A stretch of 38,271 nt of DNA. It comes from Acidobacteriota bacterium (GTDB lineage Bacteria > Acidobacteriota > Holophagae > Holophagales > Holophagaceae). The stretch is from positions 1-38,271 of the forward strand of contig JACPYP010000008.1 of NCBI GenBank assembly GCA_016195985.1. Direction: 5' to 3'. Every line of letters starts with the position of its first letter. Within the stretch, counting starts at the first letter, position 1. Below the pieces are notes generated by a model, which was not told the origin of the DNA, searched no databases, and worked only from the letters and a program-made list of their open reading frames with translations. Below, piece after piece: positions 16,458-25,900 of this stretch. Position numbers and translations under genes: made by a program.

Positions 16458-17738
16458 TCACCAGAGGGGGTCCACGGTTTCTGCCAGGATGGCCACCGGT
16501 GGTCCATCCTCTCCGGCGGGCCATCCTCCCTTGTTGGAAAAGCGCAACGCGCTGAGGTAGGGCCGCGCCGCCGGATCCACCCGGACGGTGATGGAACCGC
16601 CCTGACCTCCTCGGCCATCGAGGCCACTGGAACCGTCCGACCCCGCGAAGCCATTGGCCCCATCCGGACAGCCGGACCCGCCCGAGCCACCAGCGCCGCC
16701 CCGGCCCCCTCGGCCACCCGTTCCGCCCCGCCCGCCATCGGCCCGGAGCAGGAGACTTCCTCCCTGGGGATCCACGAGGAAGAACTGGGTCCGGCTGGGA
16801 GAGACAACCTTGACCTGCAACAGGGGATGGGCGCCGGATCGCAGCCCCACCCACACCTGGAGACCGGGCCCCGCGGCCCCGGGCCCGCCGTCCCAGCCGG
16901 TGCCGCCAGGCCAGCCATCGGATCCGTTCCCGCCTGCCTGGAGATGGTTCGGGTCACAGGAGCCGGGGCTGCCCGGAAACCCGGACATGCCATCGAGTCC
17001 ATTACCCCCTGGAGCACCTGGATCCCCGGAGTGATCGCTAAGGAAGACCCCGTCGTAGCGGACCGGAACATCCAACTCGGCGGCGAGGTCTCTGCGGCCC
17101 ACGAGTTCAGCGCGGAGATGCGGCAGCATCCCGTCACTGCTTCGGGGATCCTCCGGCAGAGACACGTTTCCGGAAGCATCCACCTGGATCCCCGTGGCCT
17201 GGAACGTGAAGTTGTCCCATCCCACCTGCCCTTTGCCCCGCCCCTCGGTGACCAGCACCGGTCCCGCAGGCTGAACGGCCGAAATGACCAGGGGCAGGCG
17301 TTGGCCCGGCAGGATGGCGGGCCCCTCGGGAAGCTGGGCCTGGAGGGCGTCGATCGCCACCTGGGCCAGCCAGATCCGCACGCTCAAGGTGGCGGGAAGG
17401 CTCCAGGCCACCTGATGGCCACTGGTGGCAGTGACCCGGAACTGGGCCCCATCCTCCTCCAGGCTGGCGGCCTCCACCCTGTAATGCTGAGACTGCGCCC
17501 CCTGGATCGGCACGTTGTTCCGGTACCACTGATAAGCCAGGCTGCCCGGGCCGGTGGCGAGGCAGGTGAAGGTGGCGGATTCCCCTGCCCTCACCTTCTG
17601 ATCCGCGGGAGAAGCCAGGAAAACGGGCCCTTCGCGGACCGGGCTCGCAGGCTGCGCGGGCAGAGCGGCACGGTGTCCCATGCACCCCCCGAACAGAAGG
17701 CACAGGGATGGGATCAGGAGAGAGGGCATGCGACTCAT
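16458..17738 (-). CDS. Lipoprotein with Ig-like domain and collagen-like glycine-rich tracts
   Basis: A 426-residue predicted lipoprotein: signal LLIPSLCLLFGGC with the lipid-bearing Cys19. Residues about 40-115 form an Ig-like domain with the Cys...Trp...Tyr pattern (ATFTCLATG, YQWYRNNVPIQG). A beta-rich middle part follows. From about residue 235 there are three glycine-rich tracts with Gly-X-Y character (GAPGGNGLDGMSGFPGSPG; GGNGSDGWPGGTGWDGGPG; GGRGGTGGRGGRGGAGGSGG), separated by a beta domain (LQVWVGLRSGAHPLLQVKVV). It ends in another beta segment. It is probably a surface or periplasmic structural or adhesive protein. The ATG at 17738 follows GGAGA seven bases upstream; the long upstream reading frame is not coding. 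Function unknown. Confidence 0.82.
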   Translation of the reverse strand: MSRMPSLLIPSLCLLFGGCMGHRAALPAQPASPVREGPVFLASPADQKVRAGESATFTCLATGPGSLAYQWYRNNVPIQGAQSQHYRVEAASLEEDGAQFRVTATSGHQVAWSLPATLSVRIWLAQVAIDALQAQLPEGPAILPGQRLPLVISAVQPAGPVLVTEGRGKGQVGWDNFTFQATGIQVDASGNVSLPEDPRSSDGMLPHLRAELVGRRDLAAELDVPVRYDGVFLSDHSGDPGAPGGNGLDGMSGFPGSPGSCDPNHLQAGGNGSDGWPGGTGWDGGPGAAGPGLQVWVGLRSGAHPLLQVKVVSPSRTQFFLVDPQGGSLLLRADGGRGGTGGRGGRGGAGGSGGSGCPDGANGFAGSDGSSGLDGRGGQGGSITVRVDPAARPYLSALRFSNKGGWPAGEDGPPVAILAETVDPLW

Positions 17739-17863
17739 GGTTTCTCCGCAGCGCCGGAATTCTGGCTGCAGCGTCGAATGTGGAACCTTCCCGCCCTGGG
17801 GCCATCCGGCGAAAGTCCTGATGGCTCTGATCCCGACTTTAGTCGTGCCGGGCTTCCCTCCCC

Positions 17864-18661
17864 CTACCCCTCCGCCTCGCTTCCCGCCAGTCCGAGGGGC
17901 GTGCGGTGCAGCTTCCAGCCCGCCAGGGCCCAGCAGAGGACGCCGAAGGCGAGAAGGGCCAGGCAGGCCAGCGCGGGATGGGTGCTCACCTGCTCCTGGG
18001 CCAGCAGCTGGCTGGTGCCCACCTCGGCGGCCCGGCTGCCCGCCAGGCTTTCGATGTGGTGAGTGAAGGTGAGTCGCTGCAGGATGGGCGGGAAGATCCT
18101 CACGAGGGGTTCCCAAAGGAAGAAGTAGAGGGCACCCCAAAGGGTGCCCCGCTTGAAGAAGAGGCCCACCAGGGTCATGAGGGCCAATTCGCCCCACCAG
18201 GCGCTCACCAGGGCCACCAGGCGGCCGGGCAGCAGGGCGGGATCTCCGCCGATGACCTGGAGGCCCAGGGTGCCGAGGACGAGCCAGGCGGCGCCCCAGA
18301 AGAACCAGGGCAATCCCTTGCCAAGAGGCAGGGCCCAGACCGGTGCGGGGCGCACCAGCATGAGGGCCAAGGTGCGCTGTTCCATGTCCTCGCGGATGCC
18401 CGCCGGAGCCGCCACCAGGGCCATGATGGGCAGCATCATCTTCACCAGCACCTCATGGAAGATCTTGAGGACCTCGCCCGGATGGGGGTGGCTATCCCCC
18501 GCGCCCTTGATCTGGGCCACGGTGTAGATGAGGAGGCTGAGCCCAACGGGCACCATGACCAGGGCGGCCAGGACCCAGCCGCGCCCCTGGAACACACGGG
18601 GCAGGTAACCCCGCGCCGTGGCACGGATCGTCGCCAGAGGAGTCGGGATGGCAGTGCTCAT
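17864..18661 (-). CDS. ABC-2 type transporter permease
   Basis: A 265-residue protein with about six membrane segments (e.g. VLAALVMVPVGLSLLIYTV, MLPIMALVAAPAGI, WFFWGAAWLVLGTLGLQVI, ALACLALLAFGVLCWALAG). The segment AGIREDMEQRTLALMLVRPAP is typical of ABC-2 permeases at the coupling helix ('E.e.gTl..ll..P'). The ATG at 18661 is preceded by GAGGTG. Last gene of a four-gene operon, 70 bp after the nearest ATPase. It pairs with that ATPase to form an exporter; the cargo is unknown. Confidence 0.85.
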   Translation of the reverse strand: MSTAIPTPLATIRATARGYLPRVFQGRGWVLAALVMVPVGLSLLIYTVAQIKGAGDSHPHPGEVLKIFHEVLVKMMLPIMALVAAPAGIREDMEQRTLALMLVRPAPVWALPLGKGLPWFFWGAAWLVLGTLGLQVIGGDPALLPGRLVALVSAWWGELALMTLVGLFFKRGTLWGALYFFLWEPLVRIFPPILQRLTFTHHIESLAGSRAAEVGTSQLLAQEQVSTHPALACLALLAFGVLCWALAGWKLHRTPLGLAGSEAEG

Positions 18662-18731
18662 TGGCACCTCGAATGGCAGCAGAGAGGAACAAGTCGGGGG
18701 GTGTTCGCGCAGCGAGGAACCCCGGAGCGCA

Positions 18732-19652
18732 TCAGGCGTGATCTTTCGTCAGGTACTGGAAGACCGCATCGAGGTTGAGATCCAGAGGATCCAGGGCCTG
18801 GAGCGGGATGCCGCCTTCGGCCGCGGCCTTCTGCAGGCGGGGCAGGATCTCCCGGGGCGAGCGCACGGAGATCACCACGGCGCCGTCCTCCACGCGCAGG
18901 GCCGCCAGTTCTGGCTGTTCCACCGCCCAGCGGGCCAGCACCTGGGCCTCGCCCGTGAGGCGCAGCTCCACGGGGTGGCGGTCCAGCAGCTGGCGGATCT
19001 CCGTGACCGAGCCTTCCGCCAGGAGCCTTCCGCGAAACAGCAGAAGGATGCGGTCCGTGAGCTGGGCGATCTCCCCCAGGATGTGGCTGGACACCAGGAT
19101 GCGGGTGCCCTTTTCCGCCAGGCTGCGCAGCAGGGCCATGAGCGTGAGCCGCGCTTCGGGATCCAGGCCGTTGAAGGGTTCGTCGAGGATCAGCAGCTCC
19201 GGCCCATGCATGAGGGCCTGGGCGAGGCGGATGCGCTGGCGCATGCCCTTGGACATGCGCGTGAAGGTGAGGTGGGCGCGGTCTGCCATGCCCACGGTCG
19301 CCAGGGCGCTGGCCACCGCCGCATTCAAGGCTTCGCCGGACAGGCCCGACAGCTCGCCCATCATGCGCAGCCAGCGGTCGGCGCGAAGGCCCGTGGGCAG
19401 ACGGTCCCCTTCGGGCACCAGGCCCAGCCTGGCCAGCACGGCCGGGTTGCGGAAGGGGGCCTCGCCGAAGACTCTCACCTCGCCGCCCGATGGGGGCAGC
19501 AGGCCCGAGAGCAACTGCAGCAGGGAGGATTTCCCGGCGCCGTTGGGTCCCAGCAGCCCCGTGATGCCGCCGCCATCGGGCAGCTCGAAGCTGGTGGGGC
19601 TGAGGCCCAGGATGGGGCCATAGCGGAGGGAGGCGCGGTTGAGGCTGATCAT
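18732..19652 (-). CDS. ABC transporter ATP-binding protein
   Basis: A 306-residue ATPase with Walker A GPNGAGKSS, Q-loop region, ABC signature MSKGMRQRIRLAQ, Walker B LLILDEPFNGLD and H-loop VSSH. The ~90-residue C-terminal extension is usual for ATPases working with ABC-2 permeases. The ATG at 19650-19652 overlaps the TGA of the preceding permease gene by one base (TGATG), so the two are translationally coupled; the TTG one codon upstream is less likely. Third gene of the operon. Confidence 0.92.
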   Translation of the reverse strand: MISLNRASLRYGPILGLSPTSFELPDGGGITGLLGPNGAGKSSLLQLLSGLLPPSGGEVRVFGEAPFRNPAVLARLGLVPEGDRLPTGLRADRWLRMMGELSGLSGEALNAAVASALATVGMADRAHLTFTRMSKGMRQRIRLAQALMHGPELLILDEPFNGLDPEARLTLMALLRSLAEKGTRILVSSHILGEIAQLTDRILLLFRGRLLAEGSVTEIRQLLDRHPVELRLTGEAQVLARWAVEQPELAALRVEDGAVVISVRSPREILPRLQKAAAEGGIPLQALDPLDLNLDAVFQYLTKDHA

Positions 19653-20512
19653 CAAATCACCGCTTCAGAGGGCCGCGTGCGCCGGGCGGCCACGAAGGTC
19701 CAGAGGGAGATGTGGAAGGCCGTGCCCAGGACCGCGGGCAGCCAGGCCACCAGCGGATGGTCCATGCCCACCAGGAGCTGGGGCCAAGTCTCCGCCAGCA
19801 TGATGGGATTGAGGGCGTCCACGGCCGTGATTCCCGTGAGCCCGTGGATCATCGAGGCCAGGGTGCTGGAGCCCAGCACCAGGCCCAGCACCCAGCCGAT
19901 GCCCGCGCGGGGCGTGGCCGCCATGCTGGAGGCTCCCACCGCCAAGCTGCCCATGAGGGCCGAACTGATGGCCATGGCGGGCAGGAGGCGCAGGGGAACC
20001 GTCGCCCACACGGGACCATGGAGGCCCGCCAGCAGCAGGGACAAGAGCCAAGGCAGGATGGCGAAGGGAAGGAGGACGAGGAAGGGCAGCAGGGAGGCGA
20101 AACCCAGCTTGGCGAGCAGGTAGTCCTTGGGCGAGACCGGGTGGGCATACATGAGCGGCCGCACGCGGTAGAGCGTGTCCCGGGCCACCAGGCCGCCTCC
20201 CACCAGGGCCACCAGGAACCAGAGCAGGTAGGTGGCGGGATCGAGCAGCTTGGCCTGGAATTCCGGCCCCTGGCTGATCACGGTGCGGGCCAATTCCTCC
20301 ACGCCCTTGAGGGCGGGGTTGGTCTGCAGAAGGAATTTCACGTAGATCCACCCCACCTTCACCAGGAGGAGGAGCAGGAACCCGAAGCTGAAGAAGCGGC
20401 CGATCTTCTGCCGCCAGAGGCGGGTGAAATCGAAGCGCATGAGGACCAGGAAGGGCGGCTGACCCTGGTGGAGGTCCGGCGCCGGCGGAAGCGTGGGGGC
20501 GTAGATGGGCAT
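19652..20512 (-). CDS. ABC transporter permease
   Basis: A 286-residue membrane protein with six or more hydrophobic helices (FGFLLLLLVKVGWIYVKF, LLWFLVALVGGGLVA, LLPFLVLLPFAILPWLLSLL). The cytoplasmic segment ARDTLYRVRPLMYAHPVSP is characteristic of ABC-2 permeases of the antibiotic/lipid exporter type. The ATG at 20512 lies four bases after the stop of the upstream ATPase gene; an upstream in-frame extension to 20593 would overlap that gene by 77 bp. Second gene of the operon. Confidence 0.88.
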   Translation of the reverse strand: MPIYAPTLPPAPDLHQGQPPFLVLMRFDFTRLWRQKIGRFFSFGFLLLLLVKVGWIYVKFLLQTNPALKGVEELARTVISQGPEFQAKLLDPATYLLWFLVALVGGGLVARDTLYRVRPLMYAHPVSPKDYLLAKLGFASLLPFLVLLPFAILPWLLSLLLAGLHGPVWATVPLRLLPAMAISSALMGSLAVGASSMAATPRAGIGWVLGLVLGSSTLASMIHGLTGITAVDALNPIMLAETWPQLLVGMDHPLVAWLPAVLGTAFHISLWTFVAARRTRPSEAVI

Positions 20513-20516
20513 GGGT

Positions 20517-21461
20517 TCAGGCTCCCTGGCTCGAAACCGTGGCGGCGCCGTCACCGTGAAGGGCCCGCAGCAGCACTTCGTCCAATCGATCATGCCTTGG
20601 CGTCACCTGCACCAGGGTGGCTCCCCGGGCCTGGGCCCAGCGGAAGGCTCCCGCGGGGTCGGCTTCGATGAGTTCCAGATCGTAGAGGCCGTTGCGGGCC
20701 TCCAGCACCGAACCCAGCTGGGCCAGGTCCGATTCCTGGTCCGGGCTGAGGGGGTCCAGGAAGCGCAGCTCCACGCGCTTGGCCAGGGCCCTGCGCAAAC
20801 CCGCCATGGAGCCCGCGGCCTTGATCTGCCCCTGGTCGAGGATCACCAGCTGGTCCGCCACCCGCTCCACATCGCCCAACAGATGCGAAGCCAGGATGAC
20901 ACCCGTGCCCAGTTCGGCGTGAACCCGCAGCACCAGGTCCAGCATGCGGCGGCGGCCATCGGGATCCAAGCCGTTGGTGGGCTCGTCCAGGAAGATCAAT
21001 TCGGGGCTGTGCACCAAAGCCTGGGCCAGCTTCACCCGCTGGCGCATGCCCGTGGAGTATCCGCTCACGGGCCGGTAGCGGGATTCGTCCAGCCCCACGA
21101 AGTAGAGCACCTCATGGGCGCGGTCCCGGGCGGATTCGGGCGTCAGGCCGCTGAGCTCGCCCCAGAAGGCCACCTGCTCGTAGGCTGAGGCATCCTCGAT
21201 GAGGGCGTCGTACTCGGGCATGTACCCGATGCGGGACCGCAGTTTGGCGGATTCGTCGCCCCCCAGCGGCACGCCCAGCACCAGCCCCGTTCCGCGGGAG
21301 GGCTTGAGCAGGCCCAGAAGGGCCTTCAGGAGGGTGGATTTCCCGGCGCCGTTGGGGCCCAACAGCCCCACGACGCCCCTCTCCAGCGTCAGGGTCAGCC
21401 CCTTCAGGGCAGGCGTTGCCGCGGCGGCGTAGCGGACTTCCAGGTTCTCGAAGGCAATCAA
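20517..21461 (-). CDS. ABC transporter ATP-binding protein, first gene of the exporter operon
   Basis: A 314-residue ATPase: Walker A GPNGAGKST, signature YSTGMRQRVKLAQ, Walker B LIFLDEPTNGLD, H-loop ASH. Its signature and Walker regions are close to those of the third gene, suggesting that the two ATPase/permease pairs arose by duplication and may form one heteromeric exporter or two. The start is TTG at 21461, chosen because GGAGG lies five bases upstream and the next residues (IAFENLEVRY) are the normal family opening. Divergent from the 7-TM gene at 21574. Confidence 0.92.
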   Translation of the reverse strand: MIAFENLEVRYAAAATPALKGLTLTLERGVVGLLGPNGAGKSTLLKALLGLLKPSRGTGLVLGVPLGGDESAKLRSRIGYMPEYDALIEDASAYEQVAFWGELSGLTPESARDRAHEVLYFVGLDESRYRPVSGYSTGMRQRVKLAQALVHSPELIFLDEPTNGLDPDGRRRMLDLVLRVHAELGTGVILASHLLGDVERVADQLVILDQGQIKAAGSMAGLRRALAKRVELRFLDPLSPDQESDLAQLGSVLEARNGLYDLELIEADPAGAFRWAQARGATLVQVTPRHDRLDEVLLRALHGDGAATVSSQGA

Positions 21462-21573
21462 CAGGGCCTCCAGCTCAGGTTCACGGCGATTCCAGGATGA
21501 AGGCGGCTACGAGGCGGCCCCCGAATGGATTAGGCTGTACGGCATCATCTTCCCATCCAACTGAAAGTTCCGC

Positions 21574-22788
21574 ATGCAACTCCTGGACTGGCCATTTCTC
21601 GATGCCCTGCAGACCGGGGCCTTGGCGGCCCTGTTCGTGAGCTTCGGCAGCGACGCCATCACCCGGCGGGACAAGATGATGGGCTGGCTTTCCATCACCT
21701 GTTTCCTCGTGGGCCTCCGCCACGCCACCCTGGCCATTGGCACCATGCCCGCCATGAATCCGGATCTGGTGGACAGGGCGCAGAGCCTCGAGGTGGCCCT
21801 TGGCTTCATCACCCTCTGCCTGGCCCTCACCAACCTTTTTCCCAAGCATGTCCCTCCGGCCTTTCCGGCCTGGGTCGCTCTTGGGCTCGTGCCGAACTTC
21901 ATCCGGAACCTGATGCTGGCCCATCCGGGCTTCTGGGATTCCCTTCTGCACAATGCCGCCAACCTGACTTACCTCGCCGGCTGCGGCCTGATGATCATCT
22001 GGACCCTGAAGGCCCACCAGGACCGGGATCCCATGGGCCGGAGGCTGTTTCTGGGCTTCCTGGGCCTCACCCTGCCAGTGGTGGTGGAGATCGTCGCCCT
22101 GAGTCTCTTCGACCTCAAGATCCGTCTCTCGGGTTTCAGCCTGATGATCCTCGCCATGGCCATCGGCACCTCCTGGCAGTGGCTGGCGGTGAACAGCATG
22201 GAGTCCCGCATCCATGCCGCGGAATCCGAAGTGGAAGTCTGGCGGAGCCTGGTGCCGGGGCACGCCTTCCGCACGGACCGGCCCTCGGCTTCCATGGCCG
22301 CGCTGTTCGGCCCCAGTTGGGCGGATCGCATCAAGGCCGTTCCCGAGGCTCATCTTCTCGGCAGCGACGGCGCCACCTACCGCGTCAGCAGCCGCCCGCT
22401 GCATCAGGGAGAGCGCATCGGCTGGTACCTCCGCCAGGAAGACACCCAGCCTGGCCACCATGGTTTCTTGTCCGGCTGGACCGTGGGCCTGGGCCTGGAT
22501 GATCCGGAAGAGCACGCGCGGATCCACGATCTCCTGAAGGGCTGGGGCGCCGACGTGCACGTGTGGGGCACGGTGCCCCCCCGCGAGGGCCCCTACCCCA
22601 GCGTGCTGGTCTGGGCCCGGGAGCCGAGCATCCTTGCCGTATGGCGGGAGGATGACCTGCTGCGGCGGCGCACCCGCTGGATCCAGATCGGCGGCCCCAA
22701 CACCAAGGGCCCCCACGCGCGCCTGGAGCCGGGAGCAGCCCAGGAGGTCATCCAGCTGGCCCTGGAACAGCTGCTCTCCCGGCGCTAA
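21574..22788 (+). CDS. 7-TM membrane protein with C-terminal cytoplasmic domain, function unknown
   Basis: A 404-residue protein I cannot assign. The first ~200 residues contain about seven hydrophobic helices (e.g. LALGTLAAL-type start, WLSITCFLVGLRH, LGFITLCLALTNLF, LTYLAGCGLMIIW, LFLGFLGLTLPVVVEIVAL, FSLMILAMAIGTSWQWLAV). The rest is soluble, with the stretch AAESEVEVWRSLVPGHAF and later GWTVGLGLDDPEEHARIHDLL. It looks like a 7-TM sensor module, but no histidine kinase, GGDEF or HTH motif follows. The ATG at 21574 has only a weak ribosome-binding site. Divergent from the ABC exporter operon with 112 bp between them, so a link to export is possible but unproven. Confidence 0.8.
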   Translation: MQLLDWPFLDALQTGALAALFVSFGSDAITRRDKMMGWLSITCFLVGLRHATLAIGTMPAMNPDLVDRAQSLEVALGFITLCLALTNLFPKHVPPAFPAWVALGLVPNFIRNLMLAHPGFWDSLLHNAANLTYLAGCGLMIIWTLKAHQDRDPMGRRLFLGFLGLTLPVVVEIVALSLFDLKIRLSGFSLMILAMAIGTSWQWLAVNSMESRIHAAESEVEVWRSLVPGHAFRTDRPSASMAALFGPSWADRIKAVPEAHLLGSDGATYRVSSRPLHQGERIGWYLRQEDTQPGHHGFLSGWTVGLGLDDPEEHARIHDLLKGWGADVHVWGTVPPREGPYPSVLVWAREPSILAVWREDDLLRRRTRWIQIGGPNTKGPHARLEPGAAQEVIQLALEQLLSRR

Positions 22789-22860
22789 CCAGCCCGGGGG
22801 TTCCGGCACTGAAGCTGGTGGACTTGCCCGAAAGCGGCCCATCCATCGGAGAATGGGTTC

Positions 22861-22995
22861 ATGAGCATGAAGCACGAGCGAAATACCACTTTGGCGAAGC
22901 CGACGCCCGAAGGGCGCAGCACAGGGAGGCTTCGCCTCGGCAAGCGGAGCTCGCAGGAGCACGTGCAGTGTGCGTTGGGCGGAGGTGCCGCGTGA
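22861..22995 (+). CDS. Possible 44-codon leader ORF overlapping the dnaE start
   Basis: Begins MSMKHERNTTLAKPTPEGRS and ends ...LGGGAA. Its TGA (22993-22995) overlaps the GTG start of dnaE (22992-22994) as GTGA, the arrangement of a translationally coupled leader. GAGAAT ends six bases before its ATG, like the leaderless genes of this window but with a weaker box. GC at third positions is lower than in dnaE, and the DNA contains small palindromes (GCCCgaaGGGC, GAGGCttcGCCTC), so it could instead be a structured leader or a repeat remnant. Confidence 0.35.
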   Translation: MSMKHERNTTLAKPTPEGRSTGRLRLGKRSSQEHVQCALGGGAA

Positions 22996-25900
22996 GCTTC
23001 GCCCACCTCCACCTGCACACTGAGCATTCCCTTCTCGACGGCCTCACGCGCATTCCCGATCTCGTGAAGAAGTGCCGGGCTTCCGGCATGCCGGCCGTGG
23101 CCGTCACCGACCACGGCAACATGTTCGGGATGATGAAGCTCTTCGACGCCTGCGAGAAAACCAAGGACGCCGAAGGCAACTGGGCCGTGAAACCCATCCT
23201 GGGCTGCGAGGTGTACGTGGCCCCGAAGACCCGCTTCGACCGCAAGCTCGAGGCCAAGAACGCCACCGGGGACGAGGGGCTGGAAGACTGCGTGGATCCC
23301 AGCGGATCCCGCGACGCGGGCTACCACCTGGTGCTGCTGGCGAAGAACCCCACGGGCTTCGCCAACCTTTCCAAGCTCGTATCCGCCGGCTTCACGGAGG
23401 GCTTCTACTACAAGCCGCGCATCGACAAAGATATCCTCCGCGAGCACAGCGAGGGCCTCATCGCGCTCTCCGCCTGCCTCGGCGGCGAGGTGCAGGCGCG
23501 CATCCTCCAGAACCGGCTGGATCAGGCCGAGCGCGTGTCCAGGGATTTCCGCGACATCTTCGGCGAAGACTTCTATCTGGAGATCCAGGACCAGGGCTTC
23601 GACAAGGAGAAGGAGATCATCCCCTTCCAGCAGGAGCTCGCCGGGCGGCTGGGCATCCCCCTGGTGGCCACCAACGACGCCCACTACCTCAACCATGAGG
23701 ACGCCGACCTGCACGACACGCTGCTCTGCATCGGCACCAAGACCACCAAGGCCAAGGAGCGGCGCATGCGCTTCTCCACGGACCAGTTCTTCGTGAAGAC
23801 GCCCGAAGAAATGCGGGCCGTCTTCCCCGGCCATCCGGAGTACCTGGAGCGCACCCTGGAGATCGCCGCCAAGGTGGATCTCTTCCCCATCACCCGCAAG
23901 CCCGTGACGCCGCGTTTTCCCGTGCCCGAAGGCTACGATCTCGAATCCTACTTCGTGCACGTGGCCAAGGAGACCTTCGAGCAGCGGCTGACGGAATGCC
24001 GCCCCCTCTGGCAGCTGGGCGCCCTCAAGCATGCCGAGGAAAAGTACCGCGAGCGCCTGGCCTTCGAGCTGGACATGATCCTCAAGATGGGATTCCCCGG
24101 CTACTTCCTGCTGGTCTGGGATTTCATCCGCAAGGCCCGGGAGATGGGCGTGCCCGTGGGCCCCGGCCGCGGCTCGGCCGCCGGCAGCATCGTGGCCTGG
24201 TCCATGAAGATCACGGACATCGATCCCATGCAGTACGACCTGCTCTTCGAGCGCTTCCTCAACCCCGAGCGCGTGTCCATGCCCGACGTGGACATCGACT
24301 TCTGCCGCGACGGGCGCCAGCGCGTCATCGACTACGTGACCGAAAAGTACGGCCAGGACAAGGTCAGCAGCATCGTCACCATCAACCAGCTCAAGACCAA
24401 GGCCGTCATCAAGGATGTGGCCCGCGTCTTCGAGAAGGATTTCGCCTTCGCCAACAACCTGACCAAGCTGGTGCCGCAGGAACCGGGCAAACCCATCACC
24501 GTGGGCGAGGCCCTCGAGAAGAGCGACAAGCTGCGCGAGCTGTATGAGAGCGATCCCGAGGTGAAGAACATCCTCGACATCTCCGCACGCCTCGAAGGCC
24601 TGGCCCGCAACACCGGCGTGCACGCGGCCGGCGTCATCATCGCCCCGGACGAACTCACCCGGTTCGCGCCGCTGAGCATGGATAAAGACAAGAAGGTGAT
24701 GGTGCAGTACACCATGGTGGAGGCCGAGCGGGCGGGCCTGCTGAAGATGGACTTCCTGGGCCTGGAGACCCTCACGCAGATCGCCAAGACCCAGGAGGTG
24801 ATCACGCGCCGCCACGGGAAGCCCATGGACATGACGTCCATCCGCACCTTCGACGACAAGAAGACCTTCGAGCTCTTCGCCGCGGGGGACACGGACGGCG
24901 TCTTCCAGTTCGAGTCCGGCGGCATGAAGCAGCTGCTTCGCCAGCTGGGCCCCGACCGCTTCGACGACCTCATCGCGCTCAACGCCCTCTTCCGCCCGGG
25001 CCCCCTGGGCGCGGGCATGGGCACCACCTACGTGGAACGGCGCCACGGCCGCGAACCCGTCACGTACATGTTCCCGGATCTGGAGCCCATCCTCGCCCCG
25101 ACCTACGGCGTGATCCTCTACCAGGAGCAGGTCATGCAGATCGCCTCGCTCATCGCCGGGTATTCCCTGGGCGAAGCGGACATGCTGCGCCGCGCCATGG
25201 GCAAGAAGGACAAGGAGAAGATGGCCAAGGAGAAGACCAAGTTCATCGAACGCGGCGCCGAGCGGAAGTACGACAAGACCAAGGTGGCCGAGCTGTTCGA
25301 CTTGATCGAGTTCTTCGCCGGCTACGGCTTCAACAAGAGCCACAGCGCCGCCTACGCCATGGTGGCCTACGAGACCGCCTACCTGAAGGCCAACTTCAAG
25401 GTGGAGTTCATGGCCGGCCTGCTCTCCACCAAGTCGGGGCGCACCGACGACGTGGCCAAGTACGTGCAGAACTGCCGCGAGGGCGGCATCGAGGTGCTGG
25501 GCCCCGACATCAACGAATCGGCGCTCGACTTCACCGCGACGGGGGACCTGCAAATCCGTTTCGGATTTGCAGCCGTGAAGGGGCTGGGCGACGCCGCCCT
25601 CCAGGCCATCATGGAGGCCCGCCAGACCGAGGGCCGCTTCAAGGACCTCTTCCACGCCCTCAAGAGCACCGATCTCTCCAAGGCCAACCGCAAGGTGTGG
25701 GAATGCCTCATCAAGGCCGGAGCCTTCGACAGCCTGGAGCCCAACCGGGCCGCCCTGCTGCAGGGGCTGCCCGACGCCGTCTCCGCAGCCTCCCGCGGCA
25801 GCGACGACAGCGGCATGACCAGCCTCTTCGACGATGCGGAAATGGCCACCCTCAGCGACGACTGGCGCGTACCCGAGAACATCGAACCCTGGGACCGCAA

